DNA from: Polytrichum commune
Taxonomy: Eukaryota > Streptophyta > Polytrichopsida > Polytrichales > Polytrichaceae
Assembly (NCBI GenBank): GCA_950295325.1
Contig: OX485803.1
Span: 46,577,554 to 46,641,553 of the forward strand
Direction of reading: 5' to 3'
DNA length: 64,000 nt
In this document: in pieces, positions 1 to 13,419 of the stretch
How the letters are laid out: each line of letters opens with the position of its first letter
Numbering within the stretch: the first letter of the stretch is position 1
The notes under the pieces: model-generated
Seen by the model: the letters and a program-made list of their open reading frames with translations, nothing else
What the model was told of the DNA's origin: nothing
The model's database searches: none
Made by a program: the position numbers and the translations under genes

Positions 1-46
1 TCAGATGAAGTTGTGTGTTGGATTGGAGCCTTGGTTTGAGGCATTA

Positions 47-468
47 AGGTAGAAATACCATAACCCGTTAACCACCCTCTAGCCGTGCACTAGACCACCG
101 TCATAATGGTGAAGTGCCATTTCTAAAACCGATCATGGCTAGGCGGCAATTTCAATGCTTGCACACTTAGTGTAGCCAATGGGAGTCAAGAGTTAATATA
201 CTCATGAGATAACCGATTTAGGCAATGTTCTGTATGGAAATGCGGAGTACCATGTTCGGTGTAGGGAGAATCTAGTGAACGAGTAGTGGGTTGGACAAAC
301 TTTCCACTTTGAAAAATTGTAGCATTTTTTGTATAAGGCAGAAAAATATGAACCAACTTGCATTCTTCATGAATCCTTGTCGTCTATCTTGGAAAATCAT
401 CTCATGATTATCAGACCAGATCTTCAATGCGAATCACCTTATTTTCGCGGGTTATGGTATTTCTACCT
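47..468. mobile_element. TIR element, 422 bp, TA-flanked
   Basis: Positions 47-67 and 448-468 are perfect 21-bp inverted repeats (outer end AGGTAGAAATACC). The dinucleotide TA flanks both sides (45-46, 469-470), as in Tc1/mariner-type insertions, although with a 2-bp site this is weak. No transposase is encoded, so it is non-autonomous. Confidence 0.6.
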
Positions 469-2789
469 TAGTATGGGAGGACCGGAGGAAAGATTGGCAA
501 GAATGCATTGAGTGAATCGGAGGAGGTCCTTTGTGCTTGCAATCAAGAGGTTTGTTTAAGGCTCAAGTTGGAGGATTTTGGGAATGGATGGTGAGTGGGG
601 AACTTCCTTGACTAAGAGAACTTCCTCGCTCAATACATTGGCATTTCACCATGGTTGATGTTAGCAGGTTTCATAGACTTGCAATGACTCTTATTTTCAG
701 GGTTTTGTCCTAGGCTTGAAGGTGTTGCTTTTGGTGCCTTTTGATACATGGAGTACCTACTAGGGATAGAGGAAGACTTTGTGGCATTTTGGAACTTGCA
801 ACGTTCTTTAAATGCTATGGAGTCAATGCTCCCACCACTGTTTTTGTGCATCTCTTAACCCTAAGCTCTAGACAAACATGATGTACCCCATTTTTTTAAA
901 TGATTTTAATGTGGAGCTTCGTGTGTTTGTTTTGTGCTAGGTTTTGTGCTTTGGATGTTGATTCAATCCTCATGTTTTTGGTTGTCCATATGATCATGTT
1001 GAGTTAAACACAATGAAACAATAATTTGAACACAACCAAGAGGTCTTCCATCCATTTTAGTTTATACTTTTGCGCATTGAGGTATTTACTAAGTGCATTG
1101 TATGTATGTGAATTTGAATGTTGTCTTGTTGTTGTCTCAATGTGAAATTGTTTGGACTTCTTAGTTTTAAACTCACTACGTTGTGTGTGTGTGATTGTGT
1201 AAGAAAATTGTTGGTGTTTGTTGTTGTTCAAGTTTTTGAATTAGGTATTTCATTCTTTCCAAGTAAGGGTGTTGTAAATGGAGATATTAAAAACATTATA
1301 ATGAATAATAATGTGTTTATAATTGGGTGGTTTAGCCAATTAGAGAAATAAAGAGTGCCAATAATTGCTCTAATTTAGAAAAATACTCCCACTCCCATTG
1401 TAATACCATGTGTTCTCAAGTGGTGCCACTAAAATACATGGACTGACCTCCCAGGGGAAAATACATGAGTTTGTTTTCTAACCTACTATTATTATGGGAC
1501 ATTTTTTGTATCTTAAAAATTCGGCATATAGGAGAGGGGGCGTTTGATTTCATAGTCACCCACACACATGGATGTCCATTTTGTTCATGGAAAACAATTT
1601 GGCATGACATATATCATTCATGGACTGTGAACTTGAAGACTACTAAGGACTGTTTAAATAAGTGGGATTTAAGATATTATAGGTTTTATTTGTTGGACGA
1701 CTATAGGTTGTGTGGAATTGAATACCACAAACAACTGCACAACAATTAGGTAGGATTAAAGACTACGGATGACCTACGACCAATGGTCATCTTTGTCATG
1801 TTAACAAGGTTTCATCCAAATACCCTAAAATATATCTTCAATTGCCATCAAAAGAACATTGAAAGGCTCTCTAGAAATGGAATGTGGCATATGCATGCAT
1901 GTGCTGCCAAATGTTTTCCAAGGCTTTGGTAAACTAATATTATTCATGGCCATCATGACAATTGTAGCTAATCTTGATAAAAATGGTCACTCAAAGTGTC
2001 ATATTGTCGTTCCAATTGGGGAAGGATCTTGGATGTTGGAAATACACATGTCCATCCACACCATATGAATGGTAGGTTCCTATCCTACCTTTTTTGGCAC
2101 TCTCGCATTTGTGTATTACCTTGGCCACATAGAGATTGAATTGCTCGTATTTACACAACCATGGCCATGGGATCTTGTAAAGACCCCATGTTAGTATGAT
2201 CTTGGCCCTTGATAAGGGCCGAATCCAATGGCCCATGATCACCGCATAGTTCATTTTGAATTGACATCCACCATGGACCTAGGATTTTAAGTATGCTTGG
2301 ATTTATGCATGAAGTTTGGTTGATTCCAACCGTCAATATGACATACACTTAGATCGTAAAACTACACAAATATGATGGTTGGAAACATGGACTATAACAT
2401 TCATATTGTGATTATTGTATTGTTGCTTTTCATGTTGTCGTTTCGATGTTCTTGTCTCTATAATTACACATCCCTTATTATGTATAAACAAGCAATTTGA
2501 TAAAATATACTTAAATGTCAGTTACGGATGCTACATATTTGTTTAATTTAACAACTAGCATCGCTTTCTCTCTCTCTCTCCTCCCAATGGCATACAATCT
2601 CTTTCATTCTCAGATCGGATATGCTTTGTTGCAAAACATGCCAAGTGGCAGTGGTTGTTTTCGCATCGAGGTTCTATACATTCATCTTTTGTTTCAACAC
2701 TTGTATGCCAATGTGCATTATCATGGGGGTTTTAGTGTCAATTCTTTTTCAGTCTTGCTATATTGTAGTTCCCCTTTGACGTTTCATGC

Positions 2790-2824
<35 letters not shown>

Positions 2825-3051
2825 TTCTTTTTTACAAAAAAATGCTGCCCATGACCATTTTTGACACTGATAGAAGTCTCAAGCCAACTTCTCAATGTTG
2901 GGGGCTCCAAATTGCCATAGTAGCCCTGTCTAACCCAATCCCAAATTTATTTATATTTATATTTATGACAAAGGCCTATGTTGGTGACTAGGTGATGTAT
3001 CAAATCCATAAAGAAGTTCCCCTTTAGGCAGTCAAGTGTGTTGTAGTGAAC
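469..3051. other. Non-coding AT-rich stretch
   Basis: Only short unsupported reading frames. The one clear structure is an (AAT)n microsatellite at about 2790-2823. No gene, RNA or transposon end was recognised. Confidence 0.5.
2790..2823. repeat. (AAT)n microsatellite
   Basis: About 11 uninterrupted TAA/AAT units. Confidence 0.95.
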
Positions 3052-3054
3052 TAA

Positions 3055-3584
3055 GGGCCGCTTTACACCTAGAGGCCATGCCAATTCGTTGTGTAAGAGG
3101 CTGAAATCCTCACTTGTGATTGGCCAAAAGGTTGAAATCGGCCCCAACCCCTTTACACCTAGAGGCTGGGTCGATTTGGTGGTATAAATTATTTAATAAA
3201 AACATGCATGGTATGACACGGCATGAGCTCGTTGAATTGGGTGCACCCAAAATGGAAGGCCAATTCTTGGCCTCGGGGCCAATGTCAAATTTTAATAATA
3301 AACATTTTTTAATAAAAAAGTTTGTTTTAGCGAACCATATCCATTGGATTATGTGGAAATATGAACGGCTCTATGCTAGATTATGTTAGATCCGTTAGAT
3401 TATGCTAGATTTATTGAATCGGCCTAGCCTCTTGGCTCTAAGGCCTTTACATATGGAAAAATTGGCCCCATTATAATCTTATTGTAATGTGTAGTTGAGG
3501 TCGGCCTCCAACCCAAAAAGGGCTGAAATTTCATGCAATCGGCCTCAAAGGGAATTGGCCCGGCCTCTAGGTGTAAAGCAACCC
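3055..3584. mobile_element. Tourist-like MITE, 530 bp, TSD TAA
   Basis: The left end GGGCCGCTTTACACCTAGAG is inverted at the right end (GGGTTGCTTTACACCTAGAG in reverse complement); the match runs ~33 bp with few mismatches. TAA is duplicated at 3052-3054 and 3585-3587, as expected for PIF/Harbinger-type insertion. A second copy of the terminal motif at about 3149-3168 suggests an internal rearrangement or nested partial copy. There is no transposase. Confidence 0.82.
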
Positions 3585-3587
3585 TAA

Positions 3588-5788
3588 GCCTCATTCAATA
3601 TTGTCTCTAAAAAAACTTCCGTTTGTATTTCAAGGGCAAACTACAGAGTTAAGGAGTTATTTTGGTATAGGTGGTCAATAGTTTTTAATGGGCATCAATG
3701 ATGAAGACCATCAACATGTTGAGCAAGTAATGGCCGTCGACATGATCATTTCCAAATTTCATGCACCAATCCGATGTGGATATTGGTGGGATATTGGTGC
3801 ATGATTTGGTCAATGAAGGATACGTTGTGTTTCACCTCTAAGCATGCCTTGAGCACAAGGTTGTCGTGTGATAGGTGTGTCTCTTATGCATTGAGGGGAC
3901 TAGTCTATATATATAACGAAGCTCGTGGCGGCGATGGTGGTGGTTTGAGTTTGGGAAAGATGGACACATGTTCAACTAGCTTGCTAAAGAAAAGGGTCAG
4001 ATGTCAAAAACAAATCCCTCAAAGAAACATGTCACGAAAGAAAGAGGAACCAAATGTTGAAAGGTGGGCATGGATGATGGAGCTAAGGTGGAGACATGGC
4101 GCGAGCAATAGTCAAAAGAGTAAAGAAATCCATCTTTTTCCTTAAGTGTTGCATGGGGGCATGGTGACATATCATGGGGGGGCTTATGAGCATGGGCATG
4201 AACATACATGCATACAATGGCAGATATGCATTGGCATGGGCATATGGTTTCATGGGGTTGATTTCATATGGGTCTTTAATTTATAAGCATAATACAACGG
4301 GTTTGGGCAGCATGGGTCCAAGTAGTCTATCTTAATTTAGAACTTCACAACTAAAAGGATTAAAAAAGTTTGAATGGATGAACAAACATACATAACATGC
4401 AACGGATAGTGTTTCATGGTTTGCAAAAGTTATGATCTCCATAAGGTCGAGGCATCCATGGTCGACCATGTCCATTTTACCACTCACTAGGGTCATGTAA
4501 TGCCGACATAGATGAGATCTATATTTTGTTGGCAAACAAAGTTTAAAGTTTATGTGTTGGCAACTTGTGTTGATTACCCCCATAAGAGTTTTGAAAATTA
4601 TCATAGCCAAGGAGTTGAGATGAGCGGTTATGGGTTAAACCTATAGATTGACTGTGTGTAACCTAAAATTTACGCTTTAAAAAATTTAGCAATTTCCATA
4701 TTCATGAATTTTTAAAATATGTGCATTCTCCTTAGAACTTGTTTCTCTTCGCAAGAAAAACAATTCCCCAATATTACTCCTAAACATCTCCAAAATCTCT
4801 TATTGTATCAGTTATAGATACCTCCCTCATAATTTACCCCACATTTATGCATTTTATGTGCAAATAGGTCACTCGCCTATGCAAACCCATAAGCTTAGAA
4901 ATTGTATAGGACACTGACCCATTTTCAATAACCACCCCAATCATAATATATAGAATCCCCTAAAGTTGTGAAGTTTCAAACATGTAGCTGTCCATTGTGA
5001 TTTGGAATGTTGGAAATAAATAGTGACCACGTGAGAGATGAATCATCGTGGTTGAGGAGTGCAATGTGATAAAAAAAAGTTAGAAGGGCACATATTTGGG
5101 TTACTTGAAAATGTAATGACGATAAAGTTTTCGTCTAGCAATTAGCTTTAACAAGTTGGGCTGACATTGAAGCACATTTGAACAAATCACATGTCCAAAA
5201 GTAATAAGAGATGTGCACTTGTGGAGTCAAAAACACCAAATGACAATATTATGCAATGAATAAAATGAAGACATTCACATCACTACAGCCTTCATGCTAT
5301 GAATAATTTGAAAGGTTGGCACTTGAAAGTCCAATTTAACATGAACTTGTTTGCACTGTCCACATGTATGCTGCAAACTTGAGCAGATCATGTCACTGCA
5401 ACAAAAGCTAGGCCAAAGTCTACACTTGAAAACTTTCTTTAAGCTTGTTCCCCAGCACTTGGAAATTGCCAGATTCCACTACATACACTCCTTTCAAAAA
5501 ATTGCACTGGTCCTATTAATAACCTCAAGGCTCCTCGGGGCAAGATTTTCCACCACTATGACTGTCCCACCATCGTAGGGCACAATTAATGTTCATTTCA
5601 CATCCTTGTATTCTTCCCGATAACTAGTTTTAATTGTGAGCCTGGGTACATCATTGCTATACTATCCTAACAACTCCCACAGGTGCAAGTGCTGTGGTAA
5701 TATTTTTTTGAACTTTGTCACTACATTTCAAGAAAGCAAGAAAGAGGAGAGAACAACTAAGGTATAGTACATGGGTTAGTGTCCTGAT
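3588..5788. other. Non-coding stretch with one dispersed repeat
   Basis: Apart from the repeat arm at 3930-4325 I see no gene. The last few hundred bases are the 3' flank of the GH31 gene. I did not find a convincing minus-strand AATAAA close to its stop. Confidence 0.5.
3930..4325 (-). repeat. Dispersed repeat, arm 1 (inverted copy at 54038-54500)
   Basis: The reverse complement aligns along its length with 54038-54500. Shared landmarks in the same order are TTGGACCC(A/G)TGC, GCATGTATGTTCATGC, CATAAGCCCCCCATGA, ACCATGCCCCC and ACATGTGTCCATCTTT. This shows a repeat family, but I could not define its ends or class. Confidence 0.65.
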
Positions 5789-8700
5789 CTATCTGGATTG
5801 AGACCCACCGCCATTTGGCATGGTCTTCCATTCCACTTCGAAGTCTTCACTAACCGGCAAGTTGAGGCCTGAAAGCTCCATAATTGACGAATCGGAATCC
5901 AGTTTCACTTGAACAGACTTGAGATGGCCGTTGATGCGAACGCTGTACGGTTGGGATTGCACGCCAAGCACTGAAATCGTCTGCACCACTAAACCCTGCC
6001 GGGCTGCATAATCACCCTCCGCCACACGGGAGCGTAAAATGTAATGGCCGTCACTTCGAATAGCCTCCAAATTGACGTACGTGGAGTGGCCTCGGCTAAC
6101 CTCCATCGTAATTTCATCGTCGTCAATGTAGAGGTTACCTGAGGCGTATTCACGGTCACTACCTTGGCAAACAATTGAATACGGGGCTGCGCAAAACTCA
6201 GCAAAGTCTGAGGCAGGTGCAAAAGCCACAAGGAGAGAGAATGGGGTTTTCCTTGCACTTGCAGTCGTCATAGCAAAGTCTTGCATAGGGATAATTGAAC
6301 CTTGTCGAACATGGACATTGATTGTGTCATATGGTGCAGGTAGATGCTCCCACACACCTTGGTCAACTGCCCGCACCATATTTGAGGAGTCAAAGAGGTT
6401 GTACCAAATGCCTTTTGGGAAGTAGGCATGCACAGACGTTGAGCCTTCAGTTAATACAGGTGAGACAAGGAGCGCATTCCCAAGAAGGAATTGCTTATCC
6501 ACCAACCACGTCTCTTTGTCCTCTGGGTACTCAAAAAATAGGGGCCGCGCCAATGGCACACCCATTGTGTGAGCTTCGTACATGAGCGTGTAGAAAAATG
6601 GAAGGAGGCGGTATCTCCAATAGAAGGTTTTCGATGCACTCTCTGTCACGGATTTCCACAAGTAAAACTCCTGATGGCCTGTGTGAATGTCAGAATGGGA
6701 ACGGGCGAAGGGATAGAACGCACCCAATTGCGCCCACCTCCTGCAAAGCTCCTCATTGGTCTCAAAGTAAAACCCACAAATATCAATGCCTGCCATGGGC
6801 ATCCCGAAGAGACCGGAATTGAGAAGTCCGGCAACAGAGTACTGAAGATCATTCCATGTTGCACCATTGTCACCGGTCCAATGTGCCAAATGTGCACCAG
6901 ATCCCACAAAAGATGACCGCCCCAAAACAAAGGGCCGTTTCTTACTTACCTGCAATCATTTACATCACACAAGAAGAGAAAGTCACTCTTGGTGATCAGC
7001 ACCACTGGAACTAGATTTTGTGCTTTCACACAAGTCCTCTATCAAACAAGATGAAACTATGGCCTACCCTTGTAATGTGTGGCCATCAGATCCAGAAAAC
7101 CATCCTAAACATTTCCAACACGCAGAAATCCTTGAGCAGTCTATAGGAACAAGATGATGATGATTCTGCAATTCCAGCCATGGTTCAAATCACCTCAAAA
7201 TTCTCTACAGTTTGAAACAAATAACAGATCGAAACCTGGCTGTCTGTGTGAACACAGGTCCTACTGCAACTCGTGATAAGGAATACTGCAAGTAACTAAA
7301 CAAAAGGGGAAGACATAAAGATCTAACCTTCTTCAGGGCTTCAAATGTGACAAGTCCTTCGGCCATACCATATATGTTGTGGGTGTCATACATAAGTGCA
7401 CCATTGTAGTGTCGGGCATCCATAGCAATGGTGTTCATGTAGAGGGGCTGCCTGGCTGCAAAGGAGTTAATTTTATAAGGAGGGTTATCCCATCTTGAGA
7501 GCTTTTCCTCCGAATTGTCGCAAACCATACAACACTCGTCAATCTTGGTGCATGCCACACGTGGGTCGTAGTAGCAATTTGGGCCAGAGCAGAAGTTCGC
7601 AGGCTCATTCATGTCCAACCATAAGCCGTCAAATGCAACAACCTTGTGAAATTCTTCGATCTCTGTCGTCCACCATTCCAGTGCATTAGGGTGAAGAAAA
7701 TCAGGAATATGGGTTAACCCGGGCCACACTTGGGCTATGTAGTAACTCTCCCCAGTGCCATTCTTTAAGAAACACCCAAGCTCCTTACCACGCGTGTATG
7801 TTGGGTATGATTCGTCAATTTTGATCCCTGCATGAAAAATTCAAAAATTCAAAACCAGTTTAGTATGTGTTTCTGTATCACAATCAGCTCCAAATACACC
7901 TAGTTGCTTTCATGTCACTATCTTTGCTGCATTCCTGTGTGTATGTGCCTCAATTCAGCTATTGATTAAAGTTGTATCATGTAAATATAAGGCCTGTTTC
8001 TACTATGTCATTAGTTTCACTTCCCTCCATCATCAAAAACACATGTTGAAATTCTGCTAGAGAATGCTACCTGGGTCCACTATCATGATAAACTTTTGGT
8101 CATTTTGGTGGAGGCGGTCAACAAATGAGCGCATTCTATCCTCAGGATAGTGCTCAGGGTGAAGGGTGAAGTCTTTGTATCCATCCATATGATCAATGTC
8201 AGACCACAGAGCTTCTACAGGAAAGTTTATTGCCTCGTATTTCTCCAGCACCGACTCCAACTCATCAATGTTCTTGTAGCCATACCGCGACTGATGGAAG
8301 CCTGTGACATGCAGAAATTTCGATCAAACCACAGTAATGGATATGTGCATAACAAGTTCTTCATTTTTCTATTTTTCTTGTTTACTCCTTTGAGTAGCCT
8401 TGAGTACTAGAGGCCAAGTACACGACACAAACCTTGGCTAACTGGGCTTGGGAATCATGGCATCTATGTTAACTCATGCATTGTAGATGAAGGGGCTCTA
8501 GTAAAAACAAGTCCCATATAAGGTTGAGGGCTGAAACATTTCAAATACACTAGACTAATTCGGGTCTCTCATGCTATTTCCAAAGTCTAATTCTTTAGTC
8601 ATTAATAAAATATCATATAAATCACTACATTTTCACCTTCACAATGGATGAGTTTACATAGACAAGACTCAAGAGAACCAATGTTTGTTTAGAACTCCAT

Positions 8701-10642
8701 CCTTGATGACTGGGAGGACGAGGATAGTAGGTGGGCTGGGATTTGAGAAGATGGGAGTAGCTAGTTGGCACATACAAACCCTATCCTACCAGATTCCCTC
8801 TACATTTGGGTAGGTTTGTCTTTATTCACACTAAAATCTGGTGGGCGAGCAACCTACATGGAAACTCGCCCTAACTGCACACTGGGAATTTAAAGAATTT
8901 ATGTATGAGTTGTTAATCAGGAGCAATGGACTAATGAGAGATTCAGATACACAAACTATTTTCCTTAAACATCTCACAGCCTCTCAAGCAGGTAACGAGT
9001 GCAAGATTATAGAGTTTTTGGGAATGCAACCCACCTTTTTGTTATGATTATCCCGTAAAGATATTGGTACTCCCTAATTGACAGGAACATAATTAATCAA
9101 CATAAACCTCACTTAGGAGTCAAGTATGACTCATCATAACTAAAGAGTACCATCATAAATGTTACACAAGCTGCAGAAATTTCAGTCATTCAAGTGAATT
9201 AATGGCACAGTTCCCAAAATTCCACCTCTGAAAATTACCCAAGAAAGGAAATGTTTTTACTCACCAAAAGACCAATATGGCATAGCAGCGGGTCGGCCCA
9301 CCAACTGCGTGTACTGATCCATGACAGCCTTGGGAGATGGACCCGCAAAGAAATAGAAATCCAATACGCCACCAATGACCCTGAAGGTGATGGAGTCCTT
9401 CTCGTAATCCACATCCATCCCATTACTATTCAAAAGCAACACCCCATTCGCATTTCCACCCTCCCGCATGTCCATCAGGAACGGAAACACACTGTACAGC
9501 GGGATGTCCGTGTTCCAACTGCCAATGTCTGTTGCCCAAAGCGTGTACGTCCTGCCTTTTGATAGGAGCATGCCATTGGGACGTGTCGACTCACCTAACC
9601 CGTAGAGATGCGAATCCTGCGGCAAACGGGATGAAATTTCCAGATATTGGTCCTTGAAAACTAAGCTATTGAGTGCCGTAAGGGTGTCAAACAAAACCTC
9701 GCCATCCAACCTACGAATGACAGAGAACCCAAATGGCTCCATTGTCCAAGTGATTTGCAATGGGTGCGAGGCTGCTATACTGCCCTCCCGTGCAAGGCTG
9801 TAGGATTTGCCAGAAACCAGATGCATGTTGGTTCCTGTCCCTGTGCGCACATCATCTATACCATTACGCGGAATCAAGGTCTGTGGTACTTCCCAGCGAT
9901 GCTGACTCGCGTCTGTGATGTGTGCATGGACTCGTCCTGCTTCTTCATACCTGTACACATTGAAACCCCTGCCTCATAAGAAACTCTTCCATGCATTTGA
10001 AAAAAACTGCTCTAGCAGCAATTCATGTTCTCTTCTCCAACTCCCTTTGTAAGGTCCTCATGTCTGTCTTCAACTTCAAATGTCCCTTGAAATTGGCGAG
10101 CACAAACTGGGGACTTAAGAATAGCCAGCTACATGTAGCTATGTGGTGACACTCTTCTTCCCAGTCCTCCAGCATCAGGGTAAAATTAGATGTAAATTTT
10201 GTCTCCACAGTTTTGCATCACTAACAGTTTGAATATATCCATGTGAATTACACTACAAATGCACACCAAGCAGTAGTAGACCAACCAGGTTTTAGTATAA
10301 TCAGGACCTGAGTGTAACTTTGAGGTCTTGAAGGTCAGGCCCATATTTGTCAGATCCTTTAATGAGCTTCAAGTGAGCAACAATCCCATTGCCATCCACA
10401 AGTTCCTTGACATCCGTGACGCTGTATCCACCACCCAACTCCTCTTTGGCCGTCGTGGTCACACCCATCCCCTGCAGTTCGCTGACTGCAGCAATCCGAC
10501 CCCCAGCTATGACTTCATCATTCCCACGAGCTGTCCCGTGAAGGCCTGCAAATACCGCGAGAATGGTGGACTCGTGGAGGCCTGCAATCACCGCCAGAAC
10601 TGCCAACAACAGCATCATTTCGAGCAGGTATAAACCTCTCAT
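5789..10642 (-). CDS. GH31 alpha-glucosidase / alpha-xylosidase, secreted, 5 exons
   Basis: Spliced minus-strand gene. Exons: 10642-10308, 9950-9265, 8301-8071, 7827-7328, 6949-5789. All four introns (357, 963, 243, 378 bp) are GT-AG and the phases join without a break, giving 970 residues and a TAG stop. Residues 1-35 are hydrophobic (signal peptide), so apoplast or vacuole is likely. Residues ~70-300 match the GH31 N-terminal beta-sandwich, then the (beta/alpha)8 barrel. Landmarks: YWSFGFHQ at the exon 2/3 join, DIDHMDGYKDF in exon 3, WLDMNE with nucleophile Asp489, and HWTGDN with acid/base Asp611. Family enzymes release terminal alpha-glucose from malto-oligosaccharides or alpha-xylose from xyloglucan oligosaccharides; which one applies here cannot be told from sequence alone. 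It is somewhat longer than the ~900-residue plant relatives, mainly at the N-terminus. Met9/Met10 are alternative starts that also leave a good signal peptide. RSHSD replaces the usual R-D/N-H. Confidence 0.93.
8731..8871 (+). mobile_element. Fragment of Tourist-like MITE inside GH31 intron 2
   Basis: Its right end (GGAAACTCGCCC followed by TAA) and ~130 bp of interior match the right part of the complete MITE at 13420-13814, including GAGAAGATGGGAGTAG and ACATAC-AACCCTATC. The left end is not present, so it is truncated. It sits in the 963-bp second intron of the GH31 gene and does not touch the splice sites. Confidence 0.6.
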
Positions 10643-10740
10643 CGTGTATGTCCACCAAGGCCCTCGATGCGGCGACGTAAGTCCAAATTCTCTTGTACAC
10701 CGAAGTCGCTGAGCCTGAACCACAACAAATAATATGTTCA

Positions 10741-11048
10741 GCGTAAGTAGGAGCATCATCGATAGTGGAGAGCTCAAAGACCACAGGCACATCCACCTTT
10801 TCCATTTAAGATAATCAAAAACAGGACTCATCGAATTTTGCATATATATACTTATATATGTAACCAAAGAAAGCAGGGATGTCCACTCATAACCTAACCC
10901 TGTACCACACGTACTATTTCTCGGGACATACAGATATGTCTGGACATGGAGTAGTCGTTCAGAGGGCAAGTGTGAAATTGAAACCGTGTTTAAAGGTTCA
11001 CAATAACCGGAAGAGCAAAGAGAGTTGCAGCTGATTGTACCCAGCCGA
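10741..11048 (-). repeat. Tandem duplication upstream of GH31, proximal unit
   Basis: Shares GCATCATCGATAG, GAGAGCTC, CCACAGGCACATCCA, TGGACATGGAGTAGTCGTTC and TTGCAGCTGATT with 11066-11393 in the same order; the offset is 325-336 bp. It lies just 5' of the GH31 start, so it covers the 5' leader or proximal promoter. Confidence 0.85.
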
Positions 11049-11065
11049 AATAACCATATGTGTGT

Positions 11066-11393
11066 AGTAACTAGAGGCATCATCGATAGAGGAGAGCTCG
11101 AAAACCACAGGCACATCCATTTTTCCAAAGTGCGCACAAACAGAACTCATCGAATTCTGCCCATAAAATCTTTAACCAAAAAAAGAAAAAAAGAAAAAAG
11201 AAAAAAAGGATACCCAGTGAATCATTGACCCTAACCCTGCATCCACATGTATTTTCTGGAGATATATAGAAATGCCTGGACATGGAGTAGTCGTTCAGAG
11301 GGCAAATGTGAAATGAACACCATGGTTTTGAAGGTCTTTACAACAACCAGAAGACCAACGAGAGAGACTTGCAGCTGATTTGCACCCAGCCAA
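11066..11393 (-). repeat. Tandem duplication upstream of GH31, distal unit
   Basis: Second unit of the direct repeat. It differs from the proximal unit mainly by a purine-rich A/G tract at about 11178-11210 that the proximal unit lacks. Confidence 0.85.
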
Positions 11394-12787
11394 CGAATCC
11401 AAGTGACTGGACACATCGAGAAACTGAATTGAGTCGAGGGTGAGAGGCAGGAAATTGCAGAGAACTCCCACCGAGTTCACAAGGCAGTCACGCTTAGGGG
11501 GGAGACTGGTTAGAGCGAAGGTAGTTAGTTATGTACTGTGAGGTCCAGGAGTAGTAGTCATGATGGGCTCTTCTTCCTATCCAACTCAGGTTCACATTCA
11601 TCATCATTATCATGTCCTAACAGGTCACCTCAACTGTTATATGACTTCATATGACGATAGTTAGGTAGACTCTACATAGCCTGTGGCAAACAAACACAAG
11701 CAAGAAGCAACTCTCTCTTCCTTTGTGAATTACATGAAGTGATATTGGCAATCTTTAGTCGACTGCTTCGTACACTTCCGGCAAGGGTTAACTTCAGCGT
11801 CGCCATTCCAAACCCCAGTAGTAGGACTCACAGAACATTCACATATAAACGTGATGGTTTAGTGAATGGAAAAGCAACGGTACAGGAGCAGGGCTGCCAC
11901 GGGTTCTTACCTACAGAAAATTGAGTGGCTTCGGTACAAAATGCAGAATCAGTGGTTTCTTATACTTATATGGTGCCATCGTTATCTTCACGACGTCATT
12001 CGTCAGTGATTCAAGGTTAATATAACAAAGGACCTATCCAGTCGATAAGTTTGGTCAGTCTAAGCACCGCAAGTGAATGAAGGCAACATCAAGCATATCA
12101 ACGTAGGCACAGATGTACACCAACCAGCCACATGAATATCATGCGTGTATGCAACCTTGGGATTAGAAATAAACTGCACTATGTTCAAATCATTCGACCT
12201 TATCGTCGTAGAACTAACGGAAGGGAAGTCTAGGGGATCTATGAGGAAGATGAAGAGGAGTGTACCCTGCACCTCGGTGGCTACCCTAGGAAATCTTAAC
12301 TCGACAACTCGAAAACCATGTAAAACAGTCCCCGCAAAACAAATTTTTCAATGGAACAAACACGTCGTGGATTGAACACCAAAAACCTTCACATAATCCT
12401 ACAAGATTCGAAAAATACACGGCTCCATGCAACTATAACTACAACTACAATTTCAGGGACATACATCACGCATGAAGTTGAAGCCCCATATGGAGTTGAA
12501 ACACCACATGGAAGTCTATTGGGTAAGAACCCATTGATACTGATGATGATGATGTTGTGATGAATTTCAGAAGACTTGGGAGGGGCAACAATGCATAACA
12601 GTAGTACTACTCTTAATGATGTAACATACGATGGCATAGCCCATGACCCCAGATCAACGTACAATGCGAAACCGGTGGAAGGGCATGTGACAGGTTTATA
12701 ATACCTACCTACCTTCGGGTATGTTAAAGCATTTCCCAAAGCAGGTACGATGATTCTGGAGAGCAGTTGATGGTCGGCAGTTGAAGT

Positions 12788-12825
<38 letters not shown>

Positions 12826-13419
12826 CCCAAAGTAGATTCTCGCAGCTCAACGAGAATTCACAAACCATAATCCACACAGGACACACATACAAAAACTAAA
12901 AACCACAACCAGACTAAACCCTCTACACCGCTGTTATTACCCAACACATCAAAGCTGGCGCCCACCCAGAGGCGAGAAACCAATTCTTGGAAAGTTGTCT
13001 CTGAATGAGGTTGTGATAATGGTCGGCACAGTATGGGTGGTTTCTACAGAGGAACGAAGGGGTAGCTGAGACTTAAATGACAAGAGACGAAGAAGGAGAA
13101 GAGGAGAAGAGGAAGAAATTTGCAAAGAGAGAAGAGAGCAGCTGGTGATGAGAAATGTGCGAAACGAAAATAGTGAGATGAAGTCGACAAGTGCGAGAGT
13201 GCGGAGAAGATATAGCCATGCAGAATCTTCAAAAAAGCGACAACTAGCCTCCTCACGACACATGCAGAAACTTCGAGAAAAACAAGGGACATGCGGGGAC
13301 GAGAATTGAGTGGAAATTTCGAGAGAAATGGTTTTGACCTTCGGCGACTTGATTGATGATACATCGTCCCCGTCTTTCTTTCAAAGAATTGCTGATCTTG
13401 CCGTACACTTCCGTTCTTA
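11394..13419. other. Upstream region of GH31, possible distal leader
   Basis: No supported ORF. It contains a (CT)n microsatellite at 12789-12822. About 13045-13160 is strongly pyrimidine-rich when read on the minus strand (TCTTCTCTC, CTTCCTCTTCTCCTCTTCTCC), a composition common around plant transcription starts. It could be a distal 5' leader of the GH31 gene with an intron, but the sequence alone does not prove it. Confidence 0.4.
12789..12822. repeat. (CT)n microsatellite
   Basis: About 17 perfect CT units. Confidence 0.95.

Noticed and set aside
10643..11137. Minus-strand open frame continuing upstream of the chosen GH31 start (~165 more codons)
   Set aside because: It runs through the tandem-duplicated non-coding block, its translation has no GH31 similarity, and the signal peptide at Met1/Met9 fits a secreted enzyme.
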